48,247 nt of DNA from Marinobacter lipolyticus (GCF_018424605.1 NZ_QTKT01000016.1:1-48247), one strand, 5' to 3'; positions 1-7,922 are shown, counted from the stretch's first letter. Program-made: numbers and translations. The notes: generated from the letters alone by a model not told the origin.

Positions 1-12
1 TATAAGAGACAG
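1..12 (+). other. Residual Tn5/Nextera mosaic-end adapter
   Basis: The window opens with TATAAGAGACAG, identical to the last 12 bases of the 19-base Tn5 mosaic end used in transposase-based library kits. It sits exactly at base 1, where an untrimmed adapter would end a contig. A chance match of 12 bases at the very edge is unlikely. These bases should not be treated as genomic. Confidence 0.85.
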
Positions 13-50
13 CGTATCCTCTCGGACAGCAACGAACCATTCGGGCAATA

Positions 51-74
51 AAAAACCCGCTGTTACACGGGTTT
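51..74 (-). terminator. Rho-independent terminator of tmRNA gene
   Basis: Arms AAACCCG (53-59) and CGGGTTT (68-74) form a 7-bp stem with an 8-base loop. Read on the minus strand the stem is followed by a run of T. It lies about 33 bases beyond the CCA end of the tmRNA, as expected for the ssrA terminator. Confidence 0.7.
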
Positions 75-106
75 CGGGGTGGTTCGGATTTCTCCGTTTC
101 TTGATT

Positions 107-472
107 TGGTGGAGACGGCGGGAATTGAACCCGCGTCCGCCAGTACTCAGCCTTGAGAATCTACATGCATAGTGTCCTTCTATTGATTTAACTTCAAGCG
201 ACCCGAAGGTCAGGGTGCAAGAAGCGATCTCTTTATATCTTAGCCGTTAGCCAGTGAGCTCTGGATAACGGAGCATCCCGTAAGCGATGACGTCCTGAGA
301 TGTTGCTTCCGGGCTACGGGCGACCCGGTCAGGACGACTAGCAGCTTACGCTGCTAGTGCGTAGTTTTCGTCGTTTGCGACTATTGCGTTGCAGCTTTGG
401 ATTAACGAGATTCGCTGCCATCTCGACATGCACTCAAGGGATCGCCACCAGCGTCGAAGCCATGTCGTCCCC
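107..472 (-). ncRNA. ssrA: tmRNA (transfer-messenger RNA)
   Basis: tmRNA rescues stalled ribosomes: it enters the A site like tRNA-Ala, then templates a degradation tag. The 5' end GGGGACG (from 472 downward) pairs with CGTCTCC just before the 3' ACCA at 107, giving the seven-pair acceptor stem. The T arm with GGTTCAA-type sequence is visible near the 3' end. The tag frame runs from 378 down to 346 and encodes ANDENYALAA followed by TAA, ending in the ALAA sequence recognised by ClpXP. A stable hairpin follows the tag frame, as in other one-piece tmRNAs. Length is 366 bases, normal for gammaproteobacteria. Its protein partner smpB lies on the same strand at 2154-2633. Confidence 0.97.
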
Positions 473-480
473 TCACCGAC

Positions 481-511
481 AGTATATGGGTGCCGCTCCG
501 GCAACTTCAAG
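481..511 (-). promoter_or_regulatory. ssrA promoter, overlapping sigma-70 and sigma-32-like elements
   Basis: On the minus strand TTGAAG (505-510) and TATACT (481-486) are 18 bases apart, a good sigma-70 pair ending 8 bases before the tmRNA 5' end. The same bases also fit the heat-shock pattern: CTTGAAG (505-511), a 13-base spacer, then ACCCATAT (484-491), one mismatch from CCCCATAT. Which holoenzyme uses it cannot be told from sequence. Confidence 0.6.
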
Positions 512-534
512 GGCGATTTGGTGAAGTTTTGCCG

Positions 535-565
535 GCGGGCGCGGGGAATGTACCTACGCGCCCGC
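535..565 (-). terminator. GC-rich hairpin after acyltransferase gene
   Basis: GCGGGCGCG (535-543) pairs perfectly with CGCGCCCGC (557-565) around a 13-base loop, starting 7 bases after the stop codon of the minus-strand acyltransferase gene. There is no strong T run after it on the minus strand, so termination may be weak or Rho-assisted. It also lies just upstream of the ssrA promoter. Confidence 0.4.
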
Positions 566-571
566 GTCGGT

Positions 572-1993
572 TCAGACCTCGCCGACGGCGGCTCGGTGTT
601 CTGTGCGCTGCAGGGCGGCATCCTTGAGCTCGGCAAAGCTGTCGCGGAAATACCCCATCACCGCGTTGGGGTCGGCCTTGATGGCGCGGTCGATGGTGAT
701 GCCGAACTGCACGGTGCCGGCGTAGCTGAAAATGCTCAGGCCGATGCCGATGTTGCCGCTCTGGGGTACCCAGAACATGGGCTGCACCAGTTTGGCGCCG
801 GCAAGGTAGACGGCTTCCTTGGGGCCGGGCACGTTGGTGAGCACCGCCGAGGCCTTGTTGCTGAGCAGGGCCAGGGCGCGGCGTTCGAGGATGTCCGGGC
901 CGCGACCGAACAGGTCGAGCAGGCTGTAGGTCACCTGCGCCTGGTAGGAGCGTTTAAGCCGGTTCATGTTCTCCTGCACCTGGCGGAAGCGCATCACCGG
1001 GTCGTCCACTTCCACCGGCAGGCACACCAGAACCAGACCGAACTGGTTGCCCAGGGTCTCGATGGGTTGCCGTAGTGGTCGCAGGTTGAACGGTACCGCC
1101 ACGCGGATGCCGCAGTTGGGGATGTGTTCGCCGGTTTCGCGGAAATGCCGCTGCAGGGCGCCGGTGGCGGCACACAGCAGCACATCGTTGACGCTGCCGC
1201 GCAGTGCGCGACCGCAGAGTTTGACCTCGGCCAGGCTTAACGGGTCGGCCCAGGCCACCTGCTTGCGCCCGCAAAGCGGTGAGCGCAGCCCGGTCTGGGG
1301 CTCAAAGGGGGCCAGCCCCAGTTTGATCAGATCCATGACGATATTGCCCGCGGCGGTCGCCATTTTCAGGGGATAGTCGGGTTCTTTGCGCAGCGACTGC
1401 AGAAACAGCCGGCTTTGCTCAAGGGCCGCCTGGCCGCTGTCCAGCACGCGATTGGTGAAGCGTCGCAGGCTGTTGCCGGTGGCGGTCGCTGGCACTGCGG
1501 TGGGCACCGCGAGGCGGCTGAGTTTGGCTTCCGGCGTCTTGTCGGTCAGTGACAGCAATACCCGCACCAGCGATATGCCGTCGGCGATGCAGTGGTGAAT
1601 GCGCACCAGCAGCACGCAGCCGTCGTTGTAGTTGTCGATATAATGGATTTGCCAGAGCGGGCGGCGGAAGTCGAGCGAGGTGCTGTTGAGATCGCTGGTG
1701 ATGGCCTGCAATTCATCCTTGCCGCCGTGGCCGGGCAGGGCGATGCGGTGGATGTGGTTGGCGATATCGAACAGCGGATCGTCCTGCCAGTAGACGCGGT
1801 CGCCTTCATGGACGACGCGCTGGCGGAACCGCCGGAAACACAGGAAGCGCTCGTTGAGCGTGCGTTTCAGGCGGTTGATGGCAATCGGTTGGTCGAACAC
1901 CAGCGCCGCGGAAATCATCATCGGATTGGTGGGACTGTCCATGCGCAGCCAGGAACGATCCACGGCTGACATGAGGGTCTTGCTCAGGGACAT
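572..1993 (-). CDS. Wax ester synthase / acyl-CoA:diacylglycerol acyltransferase (WS/DGAT)
   Basis: The protein is predicted to transfer acyl groups from acyl-CoA to fatty alcohols or diacylglycerol, making wax esters or triacylglycerol storage lipid. From the ATG at 1993 it has 473 residues, the usual family size. The catalytic HHxxxDG motif is present as HHCIADG at residues 133-139. The family PLW motif is at about 112-114, an SVND motif lies mid-protein, and NVPGP lies in the C-terminal half. I chose 1993 because GGAGG stands 5-9 bases upstream and the protein then begins MSLSKTLMSAVDRSW, like relatives; an in-frame ATG at 2044 has less support. The gene sits between ssrA and smpB and appears monocistronic. 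Marinobacter genomes carry several paralogues, and substrate preference cannot be read from sequence. Confidence 0.93.
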   Translation of the reverse strand: MSLSKTLMSAVDRSWLRMDSPTNPMMISAALVFDQPIAINRLKRTLNERFLCFRRFRQRVVHEGDRVYWQDDPLFDIANHIHRIALPGHGGKDELQAITSDLNSTSLDFRRPLWQIHYIDNYNDGCVLLVRIHHCIADGISLVRVLLSLTDKTPEAKLSRLAVPTAVPATATGNSLRRFTNRVLDSGQAALEQSRLFLQSLRKEPDYPLKMATAAGNIVMDLIKLGLAPFEPQTGLRSPLCGRKQVAWADPLSLAEVKLCGRALRGSVNDVLLCAATGALQRHFRETGEHIPNCGIRVAVPFNLRPLRQPIETLGNQFGLVLVCLPVEVDDPVMRFRQVQENMNRLKRSYQAQVTYSLLDLFGRGPDILERRALALLSNKASAVLTNVPGPKEAVYLAGAKLVQPMFWVPQSGNIGIGLSIFSYAGTVQFGITIDRAIKADPNAVMGYFRDSFAELKDAALQRTEHRAAVGEV

Positions 1994-2153
1994 GAAACCT
2001 CCGTTCTGAATGCAATCCTTTGGCCGAACGGACAGCGAGGTCACCCTGGGGCGGGTGGCCTGTCGGCGGTCAGACCCGTGAGTATAGGCCGATCAGAGCG
2101 AGGGGAAAAGAGAGTGCAGATGCGACATGGTTGGGTGTCGCATCCGTGCTGAA

Positions 2154-2633
2154 TTATACGTTGGCTTCGCGCAGTATCCGCTGTTTCTGGCGGTTCCAGT
2201 CCCGCTCTTTTTCGGTGGCGCGTTTGTCGAACAGCTTCTTGCCTTTCACCAGGGCGATCTCGCATTTCACTTTGTTCTGCTTCCAGTACAGCGCCAGCGG
2301 TACGCAGGTGTAACCCTCCTGATTGACCTTGCCGACGATCTTGGCAATTTCCTTGGCGTGCAACAGCAGTTTGCGGGTTCGCGTCGGGTCGGCGATCACA
2401 TGGGTGGAGGCGGCAATCAGCGGCGTGATATGAGAGCCCAGCAGCCAGGCTTCGCCATCTTTGAGCAACACGTACGCGTCCGTCAGCTGGGCCTTGCCGG
2501 CCCGCAGCGATTTGACCTCCCAGCCCAGCAGTGCGAGGCCGGCTTCGTAACGCTCTTCAATATGGTATTCGTGTTTTGCCTTTTTGTTCAGGGCAATGGT
2601 GTTGCTCTGAGGTGCGGGTTTTTTCTTGCTCAT
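2154..2633 (-). CDS. smpB: SsrA-binding protein SmpB
   Basis: SmpB binds the tRNA-like domain of tmRNA and is required for trans-translation. The 159-residue product has the oligonucleotide-binding barrel core, with the family segment [18 protein letters not shown] near residues 27-44 and GSHITPL about 25-30 residues further on. The basic C-terminal tail ([20 protein letters not shown]) probes the empty mRNA channel in known SmpB proteins. The N-terminus [19 protein letters not shown] is typical. No strong ribosome-binding site is visible before the ATG at 2633. ssrA lies 1.7 kb downstream on the same strand, separated by the acyltransferase gene. In many relatives the two genes are closer. 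Confidence 0.97.
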   Translation of the reverse strand: MSKKKPAPQSNTIALNKKAKHEYHIEERYEAGLALLGWEVKSLRAGKAQLTDAYVLLKDGEAWLLGSHITPLIAASTHVIADPTRTRKLLLHAKEIAKIVGKVNQEGYTCVPLALYWKQNKVKCEIALVKGKKLFDKRATEKERDWNRQKQRILREANV

Positions 2634-2812
2634 GAATCACTAATCCGGCGTCGGATAAAGAATTTTCCGGGCGATGCGCGCTCCGGTAAAACGCGCATTG
2701 TAGCCCAGGAGTGCCAGACCGGTCACGAAATCAGCGCGCGGGCCTTTCCCAATGGTCGTAGCCTGAGCGGAGTATCCGCTACAATGAACGCTCAGCTGTT
2801 CTGGATGTATGC

Positions 2813-4432
2813 ATGCCTGCACCTTATGAAACCCCGATCGGGTCCTGGACCCGCCAGTCCACCTTTTTCTGGGCCGCCGTTGGCGCCACGGTCGGGTTGG
2901 CCAATCTGTGGCAGTTTCCCTACCTGGCAGGCCAGCATGGCGGTGGGCTGTTCATTCTGCTTTATGTAGCCTGCCTGCTGCTGGTGACGTTACCGCTGAT
3001 GGTGACCGAGGCCGCGTTGGGCCGGCACTCGCGCCATGGCATTGTGCTGGCGATGGACGGGTATATTCGCAGCGCCCGCTGCTCGCGGTGGTGGATGCTG
3101 GCGGGGCGTCTGAGTGTGTTGGCGGCCTTTTTGGTGTTGTCCTACACCGCGGTGTTTGGCGCCATCGCCCTGGCCTATGTGTTTTACGGGGCCTTTGGGT
3201 TGTTCGACGATGCCAGTCAGGTATCGGCTACCGCGGTGCTGGCCGATCTGGTGTCCGATACCCGAGACTACAAGGTGTTCATGGCCTGGCACCTGTTCTT
3301 CCTGGTGCTGGTTGTCTGGGTGTCTGTGCAGGGCGTGGTCAAGGGGCTGGAGCGGGTGTTCCGGGCCCTGGTGCCGGCATCGTTACTGCTGCTGGCGGGG
3401 CTGTTCGCGCTGGCCCAGTGGCACGGCAGGCTGGACGGGGCGGTGACGGCCATCCTGCAGTTCCGTCCGGAGGACATGGGCTGGGGCAGTGTGCGAGCGG
3501 CGCTGTTTCACGCGTTCTTTACCCTTGGTCTGGGTATGGGAGTGTGGGCCATTTTCGGTGCCTACACGCCCGCCGGGGCGAAGCTCAAACGGTCGGTGCT
3601 GGCGGTGGTGCTGATGGACACATTGGTGGCAATTCTCGCCGGTGTGCTGATTTTCGCCACCGCCACCGCCGAGGGCAGTTTCAACGGCGAGCGCGGCTTT
3701 AGCCTGCTGTTCGTGTCTTTGCCCGTGGCGCTGTCCCCCCTGCCCGGAAGCCAGTTCATCATTGCTGCGGCGTTCCTGCTGGTGGTGTTGGTGGTATGGA
3801 CCACGTCCCTGGCACTGCTGGAGCCGGTGGTGGGGTGGTTCCGCGAATGGACCGGTGCGCCCCGCGGCTGGTCTGCGGTGCTGATGGGCGGGCTGGTTTG
3901 GCTTGGCGGGCTGGTGACGTTGCTGTCGTTCAATCTGTGGTCGGATGTGCGATTCGCCGGCGGGACACTGTTCCGTTGGCTCGAGCTGATCACCGGCGGC
4001 CTGCTGATTCCCCTGGTCGCGATTCTGATTGCCGTATTCACCGGCTGGTGCCTCACCCGTTCGCTGTCGCTGAACATCATCGGCGCGGCCCCGCGGCTGT
4101 TCAGCCGGATCTGGTTCTGGGTCATGCGCCTGGTACTGCCGGTGGTAGCCGGTTACATCGGGATTTCCTACTCGCTGTTCTCTCTGGACAATCTCTGTGA
4201 CAACCGCCGGGAGGAGGTGCGCTGGTGCGCCCAGGTTGAGCCGGTTGTTGCCGAGCCGGAGCCGGCGGCACCGGCCGGGAGCCCCGCGTCGGCAGGGGGC
4301 GAGCCCGGCGTTGAACCGCCCGCCTCAGAGGAAGGAGAGGCGCGCCCTACCCAGCACGAGCCGCAGCCTGCCCCGGGATCGGATACGGAAAAAGCCCCCA
4401 AACCGGGCGATATCCTTTATGATAGCGTCTGA
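2813..4432 (+). CDS. Sodium-dependent transporter, neurotransmitter:sodium symporter (NSS/SNF) family
   Basis: The 539-residue protein is a predicted inner-membrane secondary transporter of the LeuT-fold family, which couples Na+ entry to uptake of amino acids or similar solutes. Residues 19-40 carry the family signature of transmembrane helix 1 (AAVGATVGLANLWQFPY), including the unwound substrate/Na+ site. PLMVTEAALGR follows at the end of helix 2, and about eleven hydrophobic segments extend to residue 460. The last 75 or so residues are a Pro/Glu/Ala-rich tail, probably disordered and cytoplasmic, longer than in LeuT. The substrate is unknown. It lies divergent to smpB and upstream of ratA, the same place as in Pseudomonas. 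The ATG at 2813 lacks a clear Shine-Dalgarno sequence. Confidence 0.9.
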   Translation: MPAPYETPIGSWTRQSTFFWAAVGATVGLANLWQFPYLAGQHGGGLFILLYVACLLLVTLPLMVTEAALGRHSRHGIVLAMDGYIRSARCSRWWMLAGRLSVLAAFLVLSYTAVFGAIALAYVFYGAFGLFDDASQVSATAVLADLVSDTRDYKVFMAWHLFFLVLVVWVSVQGVVKGLERVFRALVPASLLLLAGLFALAQWHGRLDGAVTAILQFRPEDMGWGSVRAALFHAFFTLGLGMGVWAIFGAYTPAGAKLKRSVLAVVLMDTLVAILAGVLIFATATAEGSFNGERGFSLLFVSLPVALSPLPGSQFIIAAAFLLVVLVVWTTSLALLEPVVGWFREWTGAPRGWSAVLMGGLVWLGGLVTLLSFNLWSDVRFAGGTLFRWLELITGGLLIPLVAILIAVFTGWCLTRSLSLNIIGAAPRLFSRIWFWVMRLVLPVVAGYIGISYSLFSLDNLCDNRREEVRWCAQVEPVVAEPEPAAPAGSPASAGGEPGVEPPASEEGEARPTQHEPQPAPGSDTEKAPKPGDILYDSV

Positions 4433-4504
4433 CTGGCGCGGGTATCCTGAAGCCATCCCCGTGCGTCATTTTCAGTGAGATTGTAAGCAGGACAACCGGT
4501 TCCA

Positions 4505-4951
4505 ATGCCACATCAGATCGACAAATCGGCCCTGGTCATGCATTCCGCGGAGCGCATGTTTCAGCTGGTCAACGATATCGCCCGTTACCCCGAGTTTCTG
4601 CCATGGTGCGCGGGTGCGGAAATCCATGCGCAGGATGATGAGCAGATCACCGCATCCCTGGAAGTGGCCAAGGGCGGGATTCGCCACCGGCTGACCACCC
4701 GCAATGAGCTGTCGCAGCCGGAGCGGATCGATATGAGTCTGGTGGAGGGGCCCTTCCGCAATCTCAGTGGCCGCTGGCACTTCAAACCGTTGGATGACCA
4801 CGCTTGCAAGGTCATTCTGACACTGGAATTCGAGTTCTCCGGATCCCTGTCCCGCATGACCTTCGGGACGGTGTTCAGTCAGGCCGCCAACGCCATGGTG
4901 GATGCGTTCTGCCGGCGGGCCGATGAGGTGTATGCGGGAGCGGGGCAATGA
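4505..4951 (+). CDS. ratA: RatA-type SRPBCC/COQ10 family protein
   Basis: The 148-residue protein belongs to the START/polyketide-cyclase-like fold that includes yeast Coq10 (ubiquinone binding) and E. coli RatA, reported to block 70S assembly. Recognition rests on the N-terminal segment SALVMHSAERMFQLVNDIARYPEFLPWC and on the order ratA-rnfH-bamE, conserved across gammaproteobacteria. The family YPEFLPWC motif is at about residues 28-35. The ATG at 4505 has AGGA 13 bases upstream, a loose spacing. The stop overlaps the rnfH start as ATGA, implying coupled translation. A ubiquinone-related role and the ribosome-toxin role are both plausible; the toxin name should not be taken literally. Confidence 0.88.
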   Translation: MPHQIDKSALVMHSAERMFQLVNDIARYPEFLPWCAGAEIHAQDDEQITASLEVAKGGIRHRLTTRNELSQPERIDMSLVEGPFRNLSGRWHFKPLDDHACKVILTLEFEFSGSLSRMTFGTVFSQAANAMVDAFCRRADEVYAGAGQ

Positions 4952-5229
4952 TTCGCGTGGAAGTGGCCTATGCCCGGCCAGAGCGGCAAGAGATTATCGC
5001 CCTGCAGGTGCCGGACGGCACCACTGCGCTGGAGGCAGTCAAGCGTTCAGGCATTGTCGGGGTGTTTCCGGAGATTGATCCGGACTGTAACGACATGGGT
5101 ATCTTTGGCAAGGTCATCAAGTCGCCGGCTGATCACGCGCTGCGGGACGGAGACCGCGTGGAGCTTTACCGGCCGCTGAAGATTGATCCCAAGCAGGCCC
5201 GGCTTAACCGGGCGAAAAAGAAAGGCTGA
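4948..5229 (+). CDS. rnfH: RnfH family ubiquitin-like protein (RatB)
   Basis: The 93-residue protein has a beta-grasp, ubiquitin-like fold of the RnfH family. Signature pieces are VEVAYARPERQEIIALQVPDG at the N-terminus, GIFGKVIKSPADHALRDGDRVELYRPL at residues 50-76, and the basic C-terminus KQARLNRAKKKG. The gene overlaps ratA by four bases and ends 7 bases from the stop of the convergent bamE. The family was named from nitrogen-fixation rnf clusters, but its biochemical function is not established. The family assignment is sure, the function is not. Confidence 0.92.
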   Translation: MIRVEVAYARPERQEIIALQVPDGTTALEAVKRSGIVGVFPEIDPDCNDMGIFGKVIKSPADHALRDGDRVELYRPLKIDPKQARLNRAKKKG

Positions 5230-5236
5230 GGCCCTG

Positions 5237-5563
5237 TCAGTAGGCGGGCGTTTCTTCCAGCAGCTGCGCCTCGTAATGGGAAAACTGGTTGTTGTCGTAA
5301 TAGACGATAACGCGCTGTTCTTTGATATCCCCACCCCGGCGCTGGAAGGTGTAAATAAAGTACTCCCGCGATGGATCCACCGGGTTCACCATCAGCGGTG
5401 TGCCCAGCACGGAATGCACCTGGCTGCGGGACATGCCTTCGGACAGTGATGTCAGCTCCTCGTCGGTCAGAATGTTGCCTTGCTGGACGTTGATTTTATA
5501 AACGCCGGGGAAGGCACAGCCAGACACAATGAGAGTGAGAATGAGAGCTGTGAGCTTTTGCAT
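5237..5563 (-). CDS. bamE: Outer membrane protein assembly factor BamE (SmpA/OmlA)
   Basis: BamE is a small outer-membrane lipoprotein of the BAM complex that folds beta-barrel proteins into the outer membrane. The 108-residue product has a signal sequence ending in the lipobox VSGC with the lipidated Cys at residue 16. The conserved BamE core follows: YKINVQQGNILTDEEL, GMSRSQVHSVLGTPL and REYFIYTFQRRGG. Length matches the family. GAGG in the leader supports the ATG at 5563. The gene is convergent with rnfH, only 7 bases apart and without an evident terminator, and divergent from fur with a 122-base shared upstream region. Confidence 0.96.
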   Translation of the reverse strand: MQKLTALILTLIVSGCAFPGVYKINVQQGNILTDEELTSLSEGMSRSQVHSVLGTPLMVNPVDPSREYFIYTFQRRGGDIKEQRVIVYYDNNQFSHYEAQLLEETPAY

Positions 5564-5685
5564 CGCCGGGGGAAATCCTCTATCTTGAAATCGCCTGCCA
5601 GAGGCAGGTGTGACACGGTATTACCGTCTGAATGCGGCTTCATCATACCGGAAGCCGTGGGGCACACCAACGAGTGAATAGTAAC

Positions 5686-6096
5686 ATGTCATCTGAAAAC
5701 GCCGAATTACGAAAAGTCGGTCTCAAAGTGACTCTGCCGAGAGTCAAGATCTTCAACATCCTGGAAACGTCTGAGGAGCATCACCTCAGTGCTGAGGATG
5801 TATACAAGAAACTGCTGGAGCAGGGCGATGACGTGGGGCTGGCGACCGTTTACCGGGTACTGACCCAGTTCGAGGCCGCAGGCCTGGTGCTCCGTCATAA
5901 CTTCGAGGGTGGTCATGCGGTGTTCGAAATGGCCGGCGACGATCACCACGATCACATGGTCTGCACCCAGACCGGTGAGGTCATCGAGTTTGTTGACGAG
6001 GTGATTGAGGAACGCCAGCAGAAGATTGCCAGGGAGCGCGGCTTCGAAATCGTCGATCACAGCCTGATTCTGTACGTCAAACCCATCAAGAAGTAA
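5686..6096 (+). CDS. fur: Ferric uptake regulator Fur
   Basis: Fur is the Fe(II)-responsive repressor of iron uptake genes. The 136-residue protein begins MSSENAELRKVGLKVTLPR. An N-terminal winged helix (recognition region around TVYRVLTQFEAAGLV, 54-68) is followed by a dimerisation domain with metal ligands, including HHDH at 87-90. The E. coli structural-zinc CxxC after HHDH is incomplete here: Cys93 is present but the second position is Thr96, much as Pseudomonas Fur lacks this pair. The ATG at 5686 gives the standard N-terminus; an upstream in-frame ATG at 5632 adds 18 unrelated residues. A small hairpin (5594-5608) lies in the bamE-fur intergenic region. I could not place a convincing Fur box. 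Confidence 0.97.
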   Translation: MSSENAELRKVGLKVTLPRVKIFNILETSEEHHLSAEDVYKKLLEQGDDVGLATVYRVLTQFEAAGLVLRHNFEGGHAVFEMAGDDHHDHMVCTQTGEVIEFVDEVIEERQQKIARERGFEIVDHSLILYVKPIKK

Positions 6097-6130
6097 GTCC
6101 CGGCTCTGCCTGAATGCAGAGTGCAAGAAC

Positions 6131-6159
6131 AAAAAAAGGGGCGGGTATCAGCCCGCCCC
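6131..6159 (-). terminator. Terminator of recN
   Basis: GGGGCGGG (6138-6145) pairs with CCCGCCCC (6152-6159) around a 6-base loop. On the minus strand it is followed by seven T (6131-6137), a strong intrinsic terminator for recN. On the plus strand the stem may still slow read-through from fur, but no T run follows it. Confidence 0.85.
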
Positions 6160-6197
6160 CAAAGCTCTCTGAAACGAGAGGGGAATGTGTTTGTTCC

Positions 6198-7877
6198 TCA
6201 GTGATGGGTTGCCTGGCCCTTGGTAAACATTTCCCGGGCATGGGCGATGGTGTGTTCGGTCATGTCGACACCGCCCAGCATTCTTGCCACTTCACTGATC
6301 CGCCCGTGATCATCCAGCGTTTCAATTTTCGAGAAGGTCGCATCCTGTTCAGTGAACTTGCTGACAAACAGGTGTTGGTGGCATTGGGCTGCCACCTGGG
6401 GCAGGTGAGTGACACAGAGTACCTGGCCGTCGTCCCCAAGGGTTCTCAGCAGTCGACCGACCACTTCTGCGGTGCCGCCACCGATGCCCACATCCACCTC
6501 GTCGAAGACCAGCGTGGGGGTGGTGGAGGTTTGCGCAACTACCACCTGAATCGCCAGGCTGATACGTGACAGTTCGCCGCCCGAGGCCACTTTCGCCAAC
6601 GGTCTGGCGGGCTGGCCGGGGTTGGCGCTGACCAGGAATTCCACTTCTTCCAGGCCATGGGGGGCGGGTTCGTCACCCGTGTTGCGGTTCAGATGGGTGA
6701 CAAACTGCACCGCGGGCATGCTCAGTTGGGCCAGCTCTTGCGCGATGCGCTGGTCGAGGTTGGCGGCGGCTTGCTGGCGGATCTCCGATAGCTTTCCGGC
6801 CAGCTCGTCAAAATGCGCGCGCTGGGCAGCGAGTTCCGCCTCGAGCTGCGCGACACTGCCTTCGCCATCATCCAGCGACGCCAGCTCGGCGCTCAGGCGC
6901 TGGTGAAACTCCGGCAACTCCTCCGGGGTGATCCGGTGCTTCCTGGCCATCTGATAGATGGCGCTCAGGCGTTCTTCCACCTCGTTCAGGCGTGCCGGAT
7001 CCGCCTCGTAATCTTCGACGAAGCGGCGCAGATTGTCGCCGGCTTCGCTGATCTGGATCTGTGCCTCGTTCAGCATCTGTATGGTGTCTGCCAATGCCGG
7101 TACTTCCGTGGGCAGGTTCTCCAGTTGCTGCAGCGCCTGGCGAACCAGGTCCGCAGCGCTGTTGTCTTCTTCGGTGCAAAGCAATGCCGCCTGCTGGCTG
7201 TTGTGCAGCACGGTATCGGCATGGCTCAACTGCGCCTGCTCCTGCTCCAGGCTTTCCTGTTCGCCCGCCTCCAGGGCCATGCGGTCGAGCTCTTCCACCT
7301 GATAGCGCAGCAACTGCAGCCGCGCTTCCGCTTCGTCGGCGTTTTGCTGGCGTTCGTTCAGCCGTTGGCGGGTCTTGCTCCAGCTTTTCCAGGCCTCCCG
7401 GGTTTCGCTGGCCAGGGCATCCGCGCTGGCGTACTCATCAAGTAATTTGCGGTGGGTATCCTTGCGCAGCAGTGACTGGTGCTGATGCTGGCTGTGGATG
7501 TCCATCAGCAGGCTGCCGAGGTCTTTCAGGTGGGCCAGCGGGCAGGGCTGACCATTGATGTAAGCCCGTGAGCGGCCATCCTTGCTGATCACCCGCCGCA
7601 GAATGCAGTCGTGGTCATCATCCAGTTCATGCTGCTCCAGCCAGGCTCTTGCTTCGGCAATGCGGGAGACTTCAAAGGAGGCGGTGATGTCAGCCCGTTT
7701 GGCGCCGTGGCGAACGGCACCCGCATCGGCACGCCCGCCCATGGCCAGTCCGAGCGCATCCAGCACGATCGACTTGCCGGCACCGGTTTCCCCGGTCAGT
7801 GCGGTCATGCCTTTGCTGAACTGAAGTTCGACTCTTTCGGCAATGGCGTAATTGGATACGGTGAGCTGTGTGAGCAT
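6198..7877 (-). CDS. recN: DNA repair protein RecN
   Basis: RecN is an SMC-like ATPase that helps recombinational repair of double-strand breaks. The protein has 559 residues from the ATG at 7877, close to the family norm. Walker A is GETGAGKS at residues 29-36. Long coiled-coil stretches span roughly 150-370. The C-terminal half carries the ABC signature region VASGGELSRISLA and Walker B TLVFDEVDVGIGG. The chosen start gives the canonical N-terminus MLTQLTVSNYAIAERVEL and has GGAGGT upstream; a longer in-frame start at 7988 would run through the LexA boxes and is unlikely. Two LexA boxes lie 27-61 bases upstream of the start, indicating SOS induction. Confidence 0.97.
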   Translation of the reverse strand: MLTQLTVSNYAIAERVELQFSKGMTALTGETGAGKSIVLDALGLAMGGRADAGAVRHGAKRADITASFEVSRIAEARAWLEQHELDDDHDCILRRVISKDGRSRAYINGQPCPLAHLKDLGSLLMDIHSQHQHQSLLRKDTHRKLLDEYASADALASETREAWKSWSKTRQRLNERQQNADEAEARLQLLRYQVEELDRMALEAGEQESLEQEQAQLSHADTVLHNSQQAALLCTEEDNSAADLVRQALQQLENLPTEVPALADTIQMLNEAQIQISEAGDNLRRFVEDYEADPARLNEVEERLSAIYQMARKHRITPEELPEFHQRLSAELASLDDGEGSVAQLEAELAAQRAHFDELAGKLSEIRQQAAANLDQRIAQELAQLSMPAVQFVTHLNRNTGDEPAPHGLEEVEFLVSANPGQPARPLAKVASGGELSRISLAIQVVVAQTSTTPTLVFDEVDVGIGGGTAEVVGRLLRTLGDDGQVLCVTHLPQVAAQCHQHLFVSKFTEQDATFSKIETLDDHGRISEVARMLGGVDMTEHTIAHAREMFTKGQATHH

Positions 7878-7903
7878 GCAGGTGACCTCCGCTCTGAAAT
7901 ATA

Positions 7904-7919
7904 CTGTGGTTACATACAG
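7904..7919. promoter_or_regulatory. LexA (SOS) box 1 of recN
   Basis: CTGTGGTTACATACAG matches the gammaproteobacterial LexA operator CTGT-N8-ACAG exactly at the conserved ends. It lies 27 bases upstream of the recN ATG, where bound LexA would block transcription. Confidence 0.9.
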
Positions 7920-7922
7920 TGA

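Noticed and set aside
4505..5229. ratA-rnfH as a toxin-antitoxin module
   Set aside because: The names come from one E. coli report; conserved synteny with bamE and the COQ10 fold point to housekeeping roles, so no mobile toxin-antitoxin system is claimed.
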